From the NCBI RefSeq assembly GCF_040802235.1, contig NC_133162.1, forward strand, positions 3,149,001-3,213,000: a stretch of 64,000 nt of DNA. The letters run 5' to 3'. Below the pieces are notes generated by a model. That model was not told the origin of the DNA. It made no database searches and worked only from the letters and a program-made list of their open reading frames with translations. Positions 13,395 to 26,315 of this stretch are shown here, piece after piece; positions within the stretch are counted from its first letter, which is position 1; every line of letters starts with the position of its first letter. The position numbers and the translations under genes are program-made. This DNA is from Manis javanica. Its lineage: Eukaryota; Chordata; Mammalia; Pholidota; Manidae.

Positions 13395-14370
13395 TACCAT
13401 TAAGGGGCAGAAAAAGTTCACTGAAGAATGTCTGATGATGCAACAAACCTGTGAATGTCATGCATCTTGACCCTTTTTAATATTCTGTCCCAAACGGAAA
13501 GTATGACAGAGCACCTCCGCCACTAACCGAAAGTGACGGTTGTCTTGAAGGACACGCTTGTGCGACGGTGGGAGATTTGAGACGAACTAGCCAGCTTTTC
13601 CAGGAAGAAAAGCTTTACTTGTATGGAGCTAGTGACCTACTGTCCCTCAGACTTGGGTATCTGGCAGATATTTTCTTAAAAATGAACAAAGTGAGCATGT
13701 CCCTGTGAGTGACAGAAGTGGCAGTGTGTGCTGCAAATGAAGTACTGAGAGTTTTAAGCGAGGACCAGAACTTTGGGGACCTTGTGTCCACTGCCATGGC
13801 TTGGCAGCCTCCAGTTTTCTAAGGAGAAAGGTGGTGATGCACAAGTATGATTTTTAATACTGTATTGTGAAACCTGTCAATATTTGAAAGATCTACATAA
13901 TTCAGTAAACCCAGTATTTCCCAAAGGACCAATGAATGATGTTACAAAATCATTCAAGGTGCAAGACACACCAATCAATTCTTACGGAACAGGGTACAGG
14001 AAGTTCACTGAGGGCTCAGATTCCACGTGGCAAAGAACTTACTGAGGTCTGACGTAGAGTCAGGGAAGAGTACCCACGGTCACTTGGCAGAGCTGTTAAA
14101 ACACCCTTCCCGTACCGTCCCTCTCTGTGTGAAGCAGGATTCTCTGACGTGCTTCGAGAGCCGATCACAATGGAGTGAATGCAGAAGCAGAGACGAGAAC
14201 CTGGCTGTCCTCTACCGATCCAGCCACTTAAAAGGTCAGAGGAAATATAACTCAATGCCACTCATTTTGCTAATTGTTTTTTATGGAAAAGTTACTTTTT
14301 CATTAAAAAAAAGTTCTTTATATTAAAACATAACAGGTTTATGGTTGCTTATAATCAATTCATCAGTATA
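13395..14370 (+). pseudogene. decayed hAT transposase (ZBED/FAM200/Charlie-like)
   Basis: Degraded coding sequence of a hAT-superfamily transposase, seen in broken plus-strand frames. The segment near 13640-13700 reads 'RLGYLADIFLKMNKVSMSL', close to the LAYLADIF..MNE..LSLQ block of this family. 13840-13990 matches 'YCETCQYLKDLHNSVNP.FP', and 14125-14150 gives 'LCEAGFS', the conserved hAT dimerisation-domain motif. Intact versions have a BED zinc finger and an RNase H-like catalytic fold. Here only the C-terminal third remains, with several stops and indels. It could be a Charlie-type DNA transposon body or a retrocopy of a domesticated ZBED/FAM200 gene. No terminal inverted repeat is visible in its 3' flank, which leaves both open. 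Confidence 0.7.
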
Positions 14371-16415
14371 TTGTAATTTCTCAACGTTAACCTCCAGGGC
14401 AGTAACTTGATACATGACTCACATAAGTGTTCTGGGATCCCCGATAGACTCTAAGAGCCCAGAAAGTCACTGAGACATAACCATGTGAGCACCTCTGGTG
14501 TGGACGGGACCCCAAGACCTCACCCCGTCCTACCCCACCCACAGGCCTTTCGGGACCTAATCCCCCATCTGCAAACAGGAGGAAGAAGACGGAACACACC
14601 CGTCTCTCCACCTGACGTCCAGAGCGAGGCCGAGGACCACTGCAGCGGCACGCCCACTATCCCGTCTCTTTAAATGCTTCCTCTCACCTCCACGTCTGCC
14701 ACCACCTGTCCAAACTTTTCTAAAAACATTTGATTAAATCTCTTTAGGAGACTTCCTCATAAAGCTCCACTAGAGAATTTATCACTATTTTGGGTTGGAA
14801 ACAAGAGAAAAAATAAAGGATCCTTTGGTGTAGCATGTCAGTGTATGAATATAAGTCCATATGAAAACATTTAAAATACATTAGATTTCTGGTCAAGATG
14901 AAAGACTAAAAAAAAAAAAAAAAAATCAAGCAATCTATTCTAATTGGGTTCCCATGGCAACTGTACAATTGGGTTTTTCGATATAATATCCCAGAGGCCC
15001 AATGCACACTTGTAAAATATACTTCAAACAGCCTGCATTGTTTTGCATTACAGCCTCCCAGGAAGATCAATTACTACACATCCCCACCCTGACTGTTAGT
15101 AGCAGGGGATGTTAACACCACTGGCCATATTAACATAAGTCATATAAGGAACAGTACCTATCACAATAATTATACAGAACTAATCATACACTTCAGATTC
15201 ATCAAACCTGTTCTGGGTAATAAACCAATATCACTGCTGTCAGAGAGTCATGTTTGCGAAATGTAAGAAATCAAGCCCAGCTACATGCCACACCGTTAGG
15301 CCTCTTATTGATTTCAAGGATAAACAGAATCAATCATTAATAATTACATTATAAGATGGCCCTCGAGGTTAATCATATTCTTAGTGACTCTCACAATGGA
15401 ATTAAACAACAAACATAGCTGTGCTAATAAATACATAAATAAAACATAACTGAGAATTCAAACCCACATTTTAAATATTAACAGCATGACAGAAAGCACA
15501 GCGTGTTGCATCGCTCCGGCTCCAGCCTCTCCTGTACTGAGCATGCTGGGCACCTGGGATCCAGGGGCTCGGTGCTGGCCTAGAGGGGCAGACACGGGGG
15601 CCCGGGCCAGGGGGCCGAGGTGGCAAGCTCCGTCAGACGGAAGTTGAAAACTTGAGTTTTCTTTGCAACAATCCTAAAAATGCCTACGGATTTGTTACAT
15701 CCTGCAGGTCCACAGTGTAGCATGGACTGGGGCTAAGGCAGAATTTTTTACGTCCCTCCATCAACTGTCCCAGATATAACGCAGGCTGATCTGGTGCAAG
15801 TGTGGGCCAGCAGCTTCCCGGACTAGTGTCTCGCTAGGTCCTCAACTCAGCAGAGACCGCCTGAGAGACATCTTAGTAAACTGCGTGGTTCTTAGAATCC
15901 AGTTGGTGTCCAACTGGGTGACCACATGCTGCTCTCTGATCCAGGTGGGATTAGAGTGTACTGACTGACCTCAAGTAAAAGATCAACAACCAACAGGAAA
16001 ATCCCAACCCACATGTCTAGGCTGGCTCCCTACCCATCCTGGTGCTCATGGAATGGCTACACAGTCCTCGAGCCCGGTCTCCTTTCCCATCCAGCCTGGG
16101 AGCCTCGACACAGGACGTTCCCACCCAGGGCCAGAGTAACGCCAGGCCTGTCATCAGTCCACTGGCCTTCCGGGTGTCTCTTGCTTTGCTGCCAAGTCCC
16201 ATCTGCCACTCTTGGGGCCCTGGTGATGACTCCACTTCTGTTCATTCTGTCCTGTTACTCCCACACACACTCACACCTTTGGGATGCCTAGAGCTACACC
16301 TGGGAACAGCCCACCGGACGTCTGAGCATCCTGTGGTTACAGATGATCCTCATCCTGAAATCCCAACTTCACACACAAACCCCCAGTCCGTGCTTTTCGA
16401 GTAACTCTGCTGGGC
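14371..16415. other. AT-rich sequence, no recognised gene
   Basis: It includes an 18-base poly(A) run near 14909-14926 and a TTA-rich block at 14990-15480. That block has few CpGs and no repeat signature. It may be old unique sequence. 15480-15640 is GC-richer and could be a degraded repeat that I cannot name. Confidence 0.4.
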
Positions 16416-16419
16416 ACCT

Positions 16420-16790
16420 CCCGCGTCTGCATCAGCTCGGGCTGCCCTGACAGAACCCCACAGCCTGGCTGAACAGGAATTTCTTTGCTCACAGCTCTGG
16501 AGGCTGGAAAGTTCCATATCAAGGTTCCAGCTGCTACGTCTGGTGCAGGCTCTCCTCCCGGGTCACAGGCAGCTGCCTTTTCCCCATGTCCTCATGCAGT
16601 GGGGACACATGGGATCTCCCTCTTCCTCCTCCTTATAAGGCCACCAATCCTACTGGACGAGGGCTCTTCCTTACGACCTCATTTAATATTAACTACCTCC
16701 TAAAGGCCGGAACTCCACATACAGCACACTGGGGGGCCAGGGCTTCAACCTACGAATCTGGGGGGTACCTCCAGTCCACAGCACCTTTCC
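16420..16790 (-). mobile_element. MaLR-type LTR (MLT1/MST-like)
   Basis: The plus strand carries the reverse complement of an ERVL-MaLR LTR. It starts 'catcagctcgggctgccctg', has 'acagctctggaggctgga', a 'cttataaggccaccaatcct' block, 'acctcatttaa' and 'acctcctaaaggc'. It ends near 'cagtccacagcac'. It is a solitary LTR; no internal retroviral sequence is attached. Confidence 0.75.
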
Positions 16791-19700
16791 TGGGCATACC
16801 ATCAAGTACAAGCCCCACACCAGGCCTCAGAGCTTCTAGTGTAGAATTCCAGCATCAAGAGACAGTGCGACACAGGCAGAGCAGAAGCCCGAGTGAGCCG
16901 GACGGCCTGCTGAGAGGGGGACGCTATGGGGGCTGCAGCGTCTTCTGGAAGGGCGGAGACAGGCAGCACTCCGGGACCAGAGCGAGCAACGGTTCTGGGA
17001 TGCTCAGTAGGGGCTGCCAGGCAGCACAGACGGCTCTGAGATGGGCCACCGCACACTCCTCTCAGAGGCGAGCGCCAGCACCCAGGCGCACAGAAAGCGC
17101 CTGCGCAGATGTGGCAGCTGCTGGGCTGAAAGTGGCCACAAGGGTCTCACAGGCTCATTCCCCAGTGGCCTGGGTGGGTGGGAGGGGTCGCCTCAGAGTG
17201 GGGTCATGGTTTCTAGAGCCCTGCCTCAAAGAGAAGGTGGCAGAGGTGGTGCCCCCTCATGTCCTGCTGGGGTGCCCACCTTGCCCTGCTGGAAGCCTCC
17301 TTGAGCGGTGGTCTGTGTGCAGTCAGGCATTCCCAGGAAGCATCCTGCATCCTCGGGGACAGAAGCAGGGACACTGAGGGGGGCAGGCGAGGGGCAAGCC
17401 CTGCAGTCAGAGACGGGGGCCAGGTACCTTCACCATTGGTGAGGGATATGTGGGAATCCCGTCATGTGAATCTAGAGCCCATGTGTGCTTTGTTCTCAAT
17501 CCCAAGAGGAAGCCCGGAGCCTGCGAGCTGGGCGGTGCGGACCTGGTCCCACACACAGAATGGTCCAACACTCACCCCGTTTCCAGAAGATGACCCTCTA
17601 GACGAGGCGAACCCCAGGCAGCCCAGGGCCTGGGTTCCACTGTTCTGAGCAGACCTGGTAGCAAGAATCCAACAATGAGAGACCTGCATGCCAGGGCTGG
17701 CTTCCCAGGGGAGGTCCAGGCACCCCTGAAACATGTCAAACTGCTGCTCCCCTGCATTGCAACTGCAGAAACACCTCTAGCTGAGTCAGGAGAGTATTTG
17801 ACTAGCCTTCTCCAGAACCACAGTGCCCTGTCAAAATGCTCAGAGGCAGGAGAAAAGGCACCCACGGTCCAGTATGCTGTCAGGCACCATGACAGACAGA
17901 TGGGAGCCTGCCAAAAGCCATCCTCCTGGGGGCTGGCTGGGGCCAAGGGATGGACAATGTTCGATTTTAAGAATGTCTATTTAGTTTTAGAACCTACATA
18001 CTCATTCTAACAGTTCTTGCAACAAATTTCAGAATTCACATCAGGGAAGCAGCCTCCCACATTGGCCCAACGGGGACACCGTCCACCAGCCCTGCTCCCG
18101 GAGCCCGGCTGGGCCTGGAGACTGATGGTCCCGAGCAGGTGCAGGAGCACGGCAATCAGCAGCCCTGCGGCAGAGCAGGCGCATCCATCTGACTCGACAG
18201 CTTAATCTGATGATAACACAATGGTGACAGAAACGAATTTTTCTGCACAATAAAGGATAGCACACATGGGCTTTTCTTGGGATAGCTAGCTAAATTCAGT
18301 AACTTTTGGAAATACATCATTTCTTTTCTTCGCCCATTATTCTAGGAGCTCCCACTCGAGTGCAGAATGCCTTACTAATAAGAGCCGCTGCAAATACTGC
18401 ACAAGACTCTGATTCCATGCTGAGCAGGGGACGCCACACACTTTCTCCTTTGATTCTTGGTCACGCACAGTGTGTCACTGCTTTCATTACTCTGACTACA
18501 CGCCAAGTTCAGGAGCGAGACTTTGAAGCACCTTATCTAAGGACCTTGGCCAAGTGCTGGCTTTACCCACGACTGGGATGTGTGGAGGCCTGCAGAGCCC
18601 AGTGGCCTCAACGCACTGCATCCTTGACTCCATCCAGGTCATTAGCATCTTTCCAGCTGTCCTTCCAACACGATGACCTGTGACCAACCAGGGCCCTTCC
18701 TGGAGTGCTCTGCCCCAGGCCTCCCCAATCACTGTCCAAGTCTCCCAGCAGGCCTTCTCAACCATCTTAACCATCTACCCTTTGGCAGGGCCAGTCTCCC
18801 CGCAACCTGCTGCGGACAGCGCTCACGGACCACAGGGTCGGGGCAGAGCCCTCCCACTCATTGTGCTGATCACTGGGCCCGAGGCCTGGAGACCAGGCAG
18901 GCGGGGCCCTCGGTGTTCTCTGCTGGCCGACGACTACCACGGGTGCAGAGACGGGACCACGCTCCAAGGACACTAACCAGTCCATTTTATCACCTTTACC
19001 TAAGGAGACTGAGCACACACTGTATTTTTAATTTGCATTCTCGTATGACCGTACCCCAAAGCTTGACAGTTTTATTTTAAAGATTCTACTAGTACTTGCA
19101 CGAAGGCACAGGTGACCCCCCCACGGAGGGCCGGTGGGCCTGGGGAGGCCTGGTAGTGAGCCTCGTTCCTGCCGGCTGACACTCCTGCCTGAACAAGCAG
19201 TTTCTACCAGGCAACCTTCCCACTTCAGAACCCAAATACCAGGCAAGGCAGAGAAGGTTGATTCCTTCCAATGCCAGGTGTTTTTCTCTTGACTTCCTTA
19301 GGATTATTTCTATGTGAACAAAAAAAACATATACACCAAACACTTTTTCTTTCTCATTAAGAAAAATGATTGCAAGCTTAGTCATCTTCCCATGACGTTT
19401 CTGTCCTGGGAAAGCCTACAGGGCAGCCCCCACAGCGTCACACACTGTCTGCCCCCTTGCTACGTGTGACGTCCTGCACGTGAGAGTACGTTCACACGTG
19501 GGACTGCTCACACCACAGAGGCTGCCTGCCGTCTCCTCCTTCTCTTCTCCTTCCTCCTCCCCCATCCAGCCTGCATTCCAGCCAAGGCAGCTTCTATGGG
19601 AAGTGCTGCGACTCCTGTCCCCACTCACAAAGCTCCCAACTGTCAGGGGCCCAGAGAGCAGAGCCCCCTTCCTTAGTGCAGCACAGGGCTCCCCAAGGAC

Positions 19701-21175
19701 CGCCCCACCCTGCCAGGCTTCCTTCTGTCCCCACATCCCAGCACCACTTCAGCAGACGGTTGACAGGTCCAACTGCAGCCTCGAGTCCTCGTCCCCATTC
19801 CCAGGCTACCTGGGGAAGCCTTACAAGCCTCTACACACAGTCCCTCCACCCTGAGGACTGACATCAGGGTGTGGCAGGTGTGTGGCTGCGGTCCTGGCAC
19901 CCATGCCACCAGTCCCACCACTTGCAAAGGCAGGCGGCCACGAGTGCTTTTGGTAAGTGGCAAAGCGCACACGGAGCCAGCCTCACTGCCACGGGTCCTC
20001 GCAGCATCAGCCACACGTGAGCAGTGCCATAAGCACCATCACGCAGGGACATACCCGGGCATGCTCTGCTCCCACAATGCTAAGGACCATGCCTGCTCAC
20101 CCTGGTGTGCAGAGAGTGGACCTGAACACACAGATACATTCGTTTATGTCGCATCTTGCCCATAAAAGGACTTCTAACAGTTTTGCTGCTTCACGACTGC
20201 AAAGGGAGCGCAGTCCACGGAGCAGTTAAAAGCCTGTTCCCAGGCTGAGCACGGAGCTCTCTACCTATCCCCAGGGGCCCTGTGCAGGTCCCTAACGCTC
20301 CCAGTATCAGGCTGAGTGTCCACATCACTGGGTGACCACGACAATGCTGGTCTGTGTAAAGCAACACACACACTAAACCTTCAATAAATTTACTACCGGC
20401 GATATCATTTTGGCACTGGTCAGAGTCCTCTGGAACATGAGTAACTCTACCAGGCTGAACGATGACAGGAGGGTAAATAGACACCCCCAAAGCAGGCCCA
20501 TTTCCCCCCAACCCACAAATTATCGTACATTCTCTGTTCTGACAAAGCTGACCTAATGGATTGCATCACCCCTCACTCCTGCGGGAAGAAACTGTCACAT
20601 GCTGGCGTCACCGCTGATCCCGGGACACCACCACCATGCTGGATTCTGGGTTCCGTCCTTCGAGGAGTTCTTTCAATTTAACAGACGATGAATGTCCAGC
20701 CTCCCAGAGACAGAGACTGGGGGTGGTTGGAGACTGGCAGTGTCCACCGGGAGCACACAGGCTCAGTCCACCTGCTTGCTCCGGGCCCACAGAGCAGACT
20801 TGCCGACCGCAATGGCACACCTGAATGCTCCAAACACAGCCACCTGAGCTACATGTACCTGGAGACCACCCACTGCAGCGTCTCTCAGTGATGTCTGTCG
20901 TCAAAAACCAGGCACAGGCAGCCAAGCAACTACCTCCTTACAGACACACGGAATTTTAGAGACCTAGCAAAGTAACACTGAGCTACACGATGCTCCAGGC
21001 CAAGCAAAGGCCCCCCCACTGCCCAGAATCACAGACACATGGGAGGTGGAGGGCTGTAGCCAAGACCCCACTTCTAGTCCTGCCTCGGCCAAGAACAATT
21101 CTGTAACTAAGCTGACAAGCGTCAACTATCCTCACTATTCAAGGCTCCGCAGGTGCCGGCCCTGGTGCGGCTCTC
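16791..21175. other. GC-richer unique sequence, no supported gene
   Basis: Many overlapping open frames occur on both strands, the longest being 263 codons at 16586-17377. That frame begins inside the LTR, has no recognisable domain and competes with open frames opposite it. I regard all of them as composition effects. Confidence 0.4.
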
Positions 21176-21177
21176 TC

Positions 21178-21300
21178 CCAACATCCCATAACAGCCTTAT
21201 GAATGGTAGCATCATCGTCCCCATTTTTTGGAGACACCAAGGCTGGGAAAGGTTAAGTAACCACACTCAGGTCTCAGAGTAACCAGTGAGCCGGGTCCAA
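21178..21300 (-). repeat. MIR SINE relic
   Basis: Reverse complement of the MIR core: 'tcatcgtccccattttttgg', 'gaaaggttaagtaacc', then a degenerate 'cagtgagccgggtcc' end. Confidence 0.7.
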
Positions 21301-24300
21301 ACAAAGGGGTCTTGTTCCCCAGGCCACACCTCTGGTCCTGTGTCCACAGCCCCAAACGAGGGCTCTGATGATGTGTAAATCTGCAAAACCAGGGGCTGGC
21401 TGGGCTGCAGGGAAACACGGCTGCTGGTCAGTTCCTCGCCCTTTTTCAGTTGCAAGCTCATCCTTCCATGAGCCTGTGATTCTGAATTAAGATTTCTAGG
21501 CAGGCACTGCTTTACACTTCACAAAATAGTCACCTGTTATTTCACGTGCCTACACTCACCCAGGTAGAACAGATGTGATCACTTCAATCCCAAAGATATG
21601 GGGCAGCTGGTGGGCTAACAGTTGCCCCCCAGCCCTGCAGCTGGGGACCGTCATCACTGGAACCGTTCCACCTTTGCCCCCACACAACTCTGGCCCTTAC
21701 TGAATAAAAACTCAGTTCAGTTCCACAAAAACACATTCAATTGTGTTTCGGAGAGTTAGTCCTCACCTGAGACCATGAAAATGCTTCTACCCAGACAGGA
21801 GAAAAGCAATATTGGCCTTTCAAAAGGAAAGATAAGAGTGAAATATAGCATGACTGTCCAGGCTTAACGTCTGTTTGTAAAACTAATGCCAAAGTTTTGG
21901 TAACATCTGCATCTTCGGTCATAACCACACGGCTGAAAACTCTAACACTATGATAACATGTTGGGTTTGCAATTCCAAGAGATTCACATGTCTCTGAGGA
22001 GTTACAAAACCATACACAACCGATAAGCACAGGCAACGGAGAACAACGCCGACTGCCAATAGATCCATCTGGAACGGGAGCTCTGGAGCTTGTGTGGCCG
22101 CAGAGAACCACTCCTCAAACACCACAGGACTTCCCCAGTGATGCTCAAACATTAGGGGTCCCCAGAATCTACTGGGGACCTTGCAGAGACACAGGTGCCC
22201 AGGCTCTCATCTGCCAGGTCCTGCAAGGGGCCCTGCGAACTGCCTTCTCAGCCAGCACCCTCAGCAATTCCGAGACCAGCACAGTCAGACCACCTTTGGA
22301 GAAATGCTATTTGCTCACGGAAGTCCTGCCCCGGGGAGGGCCATAGGTCCCACACTCCAGTGGTGTTCTTACTTATGTTGGCAAACAAGAGGGTCAAAAC
22401 CTGGAGGCGACACCTTGGGGTCTATTTTTAGTCCTTTTAATGGGGAATAAACTGTAGCTAAAACTTCTTAAACAAATGAGAAATAACCACCAGTTCTTCA
22501 TTAAGTTTCACAGTTAGATGATCCATCCCTATTCTGTCCTATAGTTCAACTTGCTCCCTTCACCTATCTAGACCCCTCTGAACATCCAGTGTGGGAATTG
22601 CCCAATCTGTCAGTAAGGTAAGAGTTTTCTAAACTACTATCCATATGACTCAATTTGTCAGTAAAAACTGCCACCGGCGCTGTGCTAGCAGAAAAATGTC
22701 CATAAATGCATTATTGCGACTGGCAGATCGATGTCTATAATAAAAACAAATAGATTTAACAAGTGCCTGCTTTTACGAGTTGTACCACCAGTGTGCTGTG
22801 CGTTCAGTCTCACCCCCAGACTTCTGGGAATGGCAGAAGTGAGGGCTGGAGACTGCTGACTTCACAAGTGCTACGGGTAGGAAATTATTCTAACAAGACA
22901 ATCTCCCAAGTAGCAGAGTGGACATTCGAGGCATTTATAACTCTCACAAACCCTTCCATGGTTACACGCATACACACACAATGAGTTTAACAACTGTAAG
23001 GAAGTGTTTCTGTAGAATTTTTAATTGCTTTTACCACAACTGCATCACAAGGCAGATGGGTTTACTCCAGGCTAGGGGGAGGGGATACGAGGCCTGCCTC
23101 CCTGGAGACCCCACACCTGTGCTAAGCCCCAACTAGAAAACAACGTGCAGTATCAAAAGCAAGTTTCAGCATTCAACGTGTAGCCAAGGCACCCCTGCTG
23201 TTGGGCCCCTGGGGCAGGTAGGTATTTAGTTACTTAGGCTGCAGCAGGTATCAGGAGGGGAGCCGCCACACACTGGCTTAACTGCCAGGGAGTCCCAGCA
23301 CTGTGACCAACTTACATGGGAGCCACATCTGCCAAAACCACCCTGACTCCTTCAAAGGTTCCCAAAGGTCACAGAAATGAGTTATTCCTTTTCTTAGACA
23401 ATTCACTTTAATAGCTACATTATATGGTTTTCTCCAACTACTGCAGCTCTCCTACATAGGCTCTTTATTACTGTTAATTGTTTTAGGTCAAAAGAAAACT
23501 AGACTTTCTTTCCACTGCCCAGCAGATATGCAGCAGTTACTCAAAGACCACAGAAGACACACCTTAAAGTATTCTGTCTACAACACGGGTCTCAAACTTT
23601 CATCTGCGAGGCCCAAGACAGGCTCCCGGAGGGAACAGACTGGGAACCTCCCCCCATCCAGGGAAGCCACACCGACTTTCACTGCAAACCAGGAATGGGT
23701 TATTCCGGGACTGGCTGGTTGATCATGAGCATCTGCGAAAAGGCTGCTAGCGGATCCACTCTCACCCAAGGGTAATATGACAGCTTGCATGTCTCTAATT
23801 TAAACTTTTTCAGGTTTTGTTTAAATAACATTCTGAGGTAAGACTGAAGCTCTTTCATTAAGTGGCTGTATGGGAAGCTACCACCCCAGGAAACAAGGGT
23901 GACAGCAGTCAGGTGAGCTCGGGGCCTTTCAGAGACTGGGAGCCCCATATACACATACGAGGCGACCAGAGACATGACATGAAGTCAAGGCCCTCAGGAC
24001 AGCGGATCGAGAAGAGGCATCTTATCCTGGGGCAAGGGAGCTGGGCGGGCTCTGAGCCAAGGGTGAGCCAGAGCTGATGATAACGGTGCTGGGTGACAGG
24101 AAGAGAGAACTCAGAAAACACCGTCTTGCTTCCGCTTTTTTCTACCAAGAATATCCTGCAACCTGGAAGGGGCTCTGATGCCCAAGTGGGCGCTGCAATA
24201 GGACAGGCCGATGGTTGAAGCCACAGGCTTCTGAACGTCCTCTGCAAAACAAGACTAACAAAGACAATTCAGTAAGTTTGTTTCATTAAAAAATACTGCG

Positions 24301-25880
24301 AAGAGTGAACTGTTTGGGGTTCCTGAGTGCGGAAGAACAGAGGATGGAGGAGAAACGCCACGGGACCCCAGGAGCGCGTTCCTCCTCAGGGCTCCTTCCT
24401 CTTCCGTGGAGGACGGAGGCGGCCGACGAAGACGAGGTCAGGGAAACTGTGGACAGAAGGCCGAGGTGCAACACAACTGGTGACAAGAAGAGCAAAACAG
24501 AGGAAAAGAAAGGCCTTGGAATCTTGGCTGAGCAAGAGCGGTGTTCCCATCTGTCCACACCTAGGACTTGGTTTCTTTAAACCTTGCTCTCCTGAAGCCT
24601 GTCTAAAGCAGTGTCTAATAATGGTGGTTACATCTGGCACAGGTAATACAGATGTTTTAATGAAAGAATAGCCACATAGAAAGTACCTTACTGGCTATCT
24701 ACTTGAGGCCCAGTTCATGCCACCCAGACTGTAACGGACACCACTCTACTATTCAAATTCCAACTCAGGACAAGAACCCGGGAAGAGAGAAACACCTGCG
24801 AGATCTAAGCCAGCTCTCCTTTGCTACTTGCAGACTTTGGAGCTGGGCGGTGGAGACATGGTATGAAGGGCCTGAGGGGAAAATGCCTCTGAGTTAATTG
24901 CCAGCTTGGGGCCTGGGGCTCTGACACTGCTTCCTGCAAACTGTTTTACCCCCAGTGTGCTATGCTTTCTCCTTTTATGTGCCCCCTTCCCCCACTGAGT
25001 ATTTTATCCATTGAGGGACTTGTGAAAACAAAACCAGCTCCTAATCATGTCTCGGGATGGGGAGATGGTGAGAAGGGCCTGACTTAGATACTCTACAGGT
25101 TCATAACCATCAAATTCTTAGCTCTTTATGTTCAACAGTTTCAGCTTCTGCCATGAAGAACTGTGGTGACCCTCTATGGACAAAGCAGCCTCTCTGCCTG
25201 ATGACTGCCACCCAACCCAGAACAGCTGTGCCCACATACACTTCATGTACAAAAAGTTCCTCCAGGACAGAAAACCACCTCTGAGCTGAGGCAATGAGAG
25301 CAAAAACCATTCTGAGATTTCAGGAAATGAGCCCAGGGAGTGAGGAATATGTAGTTTAGAACTGCTCTACTGTATTATTACCAACTTGGGAATTATGGTG
25401 CCCAGTGTGAATGGCTCTCAAACTCCACTTGTTTATAAGTGTTTACGGAGGCAATTAGGGCGAACGTATACAAACACCAGCCATGATAACGAGGACCCCA
25501 CAACTTGGGCGTCCTCTTACGCTGTCTCATACGAGGAGGAAACGTGAGGCTCTGCACAGGATGCTAAACGCTTGCTGCAAGGTAAGGGCCGGAGTGAGGT
25601 TTCTGGACGCTTCCTGGGAGCAGAAGGCGCAAGGGCAGCCCCCCTGCACTGACTGATCAGCAATGCAGGACAGCAGAGTGGAGAGCATCGAAGGTACTGG
25701 CCAACTAGAGGGGTAGCAGGGGGTGGCCACAACCCCCAGGCCAGGTCACTGTCACCGTAGTGCAACTCGATCCAGGCACACCTGGGCCTGGGCGGGCTGA
25801 GGGAGGGTCAGGACGAGCGTCATACTGATGGCGAGGGGAACGGAGGGCTCCTGATACCCGCTCTCCCCAGGGAGAGCCCC
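21301..25880. other. no recognised gene; weak repeat traces
   Basis: Unannotated DNA directly left of the CpG island. 21490-21580 has MIR-like wording ('ggcaggcactgctttacac'). 22110-22190 has a trace of a MER5-like hAT miniature element ('atgctcaaacattaggg'). Neither is strong enough to call. If the minus-strand gene is real, this is the start of its first intron. Confidence 0.4.
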
Positions 25881-25916
25881 GGGCTTTGGCGGGAGGGAGG
25901 CAGCCCAGACACTCAC

Positions 25917-26050
25917 CGCGCAGCCCAGGGTGCCGACGGCAAGCAGCTCGAGCACAGGGACGCAGAGCACGGGGGGCGCGTGCACTGCCGGGCACGTCCG
26001 GGACGCGGGGGCGGGGCCGAGGCCGAGGGCTGGGGGCGGGGATTGGCGCC
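25917..26050 (-). other. probable first exon (5' UTR) of a minus-strand gene
   Basis: On the minus strand the sequence '...gctgcgcg' is followed by GTGAGT, a near-perfect splice donor, right at the edge of the CpG island. No ATG occurs in the exon in any frame, so it is most likely untranslated, with the start codon in a later exon. One frame without ATG would encode a hydrophobic stretch (VLCVPVLELLAVGTLGCA), which I take as chance. The right boundary is a guess at the transcription start. The gene is not identified. Confidence 0.45.
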
Positions 26051-26066
26051 GCGCTGCGGAACCCGA

Positions 26067-26210
26067 GCGCGCCGGGGCGGGGCCAGAGCGGGGCGGGCCT
26101 GACGTGACGAAAGTACGGCCGAAGCGCGCGGGGCGGGCCCCAGAGTGGGGTGGGGCTAGACGTGCAAGGCGCGGGGCGGGGCCCAGAGGGCGGGGCCTAG
26201 AGGGTCGTGG
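26067..26210. repeat. three imperfect GC-rich promoter repeats (~42 bp)
   Basis: Copies at about 26067-26108, 26124-26165 and 26169-26210 share the order GCGC-GGGGCGGGGCC, then (C)AGAG, then a second GGGGCGGGGC-like box, then a CTAGACGTG-like end (TGACGTGA in copy 1, TAGACGTG in copy 2, TAGAGGGTCGTG in copy 3). Each copy supplies two Sp1/KLF-type boxes and one CRE-like half site. Confidence 0.6.
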
Positions 26211-26252
26211 GCGGGGCCGGGGTCGAGGAGGCGAGCGCCCACCGGGCGGAGC

Positions 26253-26315
26253 ATGCCCAGTACGGCGGCCCGCAGGCTGACCGGGATGGTCGCCGCCTCG
26301 CTGCCCGCCTCTACG
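26253..26315 (+). CDS. candidate first coding exon of a plus-strand transcript
   Basis: An ATG at 26253 opens a frame reading MPSTAARRLTGMVAASLPA. It runs 21 codons to a possible donor ('ctacg|gtgggg'). The peptide is basic and alanine/serine-rich, like a mitochondrial targeting start, but I do not recognise it. The unspliced frame stays open to a stop at 26615 (120 codons), all inside the CpG island, where open frames arise easily. A possible acceptor ('agccttgcag') lies at 26450 in the same phase. A non-coding divergent transcript is just as likely. Confidence 0.25.

Noticed and set aside
16586..17377. 263-codon plus-strand open frame
   Set aside because: It begins inside a MaLR LTR, has no recognisable domain, lies in GC-rich DNA and competes with open frames on the opposite strand.
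25752..25985. Hydrophobic frame resembling a signal anchor on the minus strand
   Set aside because: It has no ATG and reads through the strong GTGAGT donor at 25911-25916. The hydrophobic run is likely chance.
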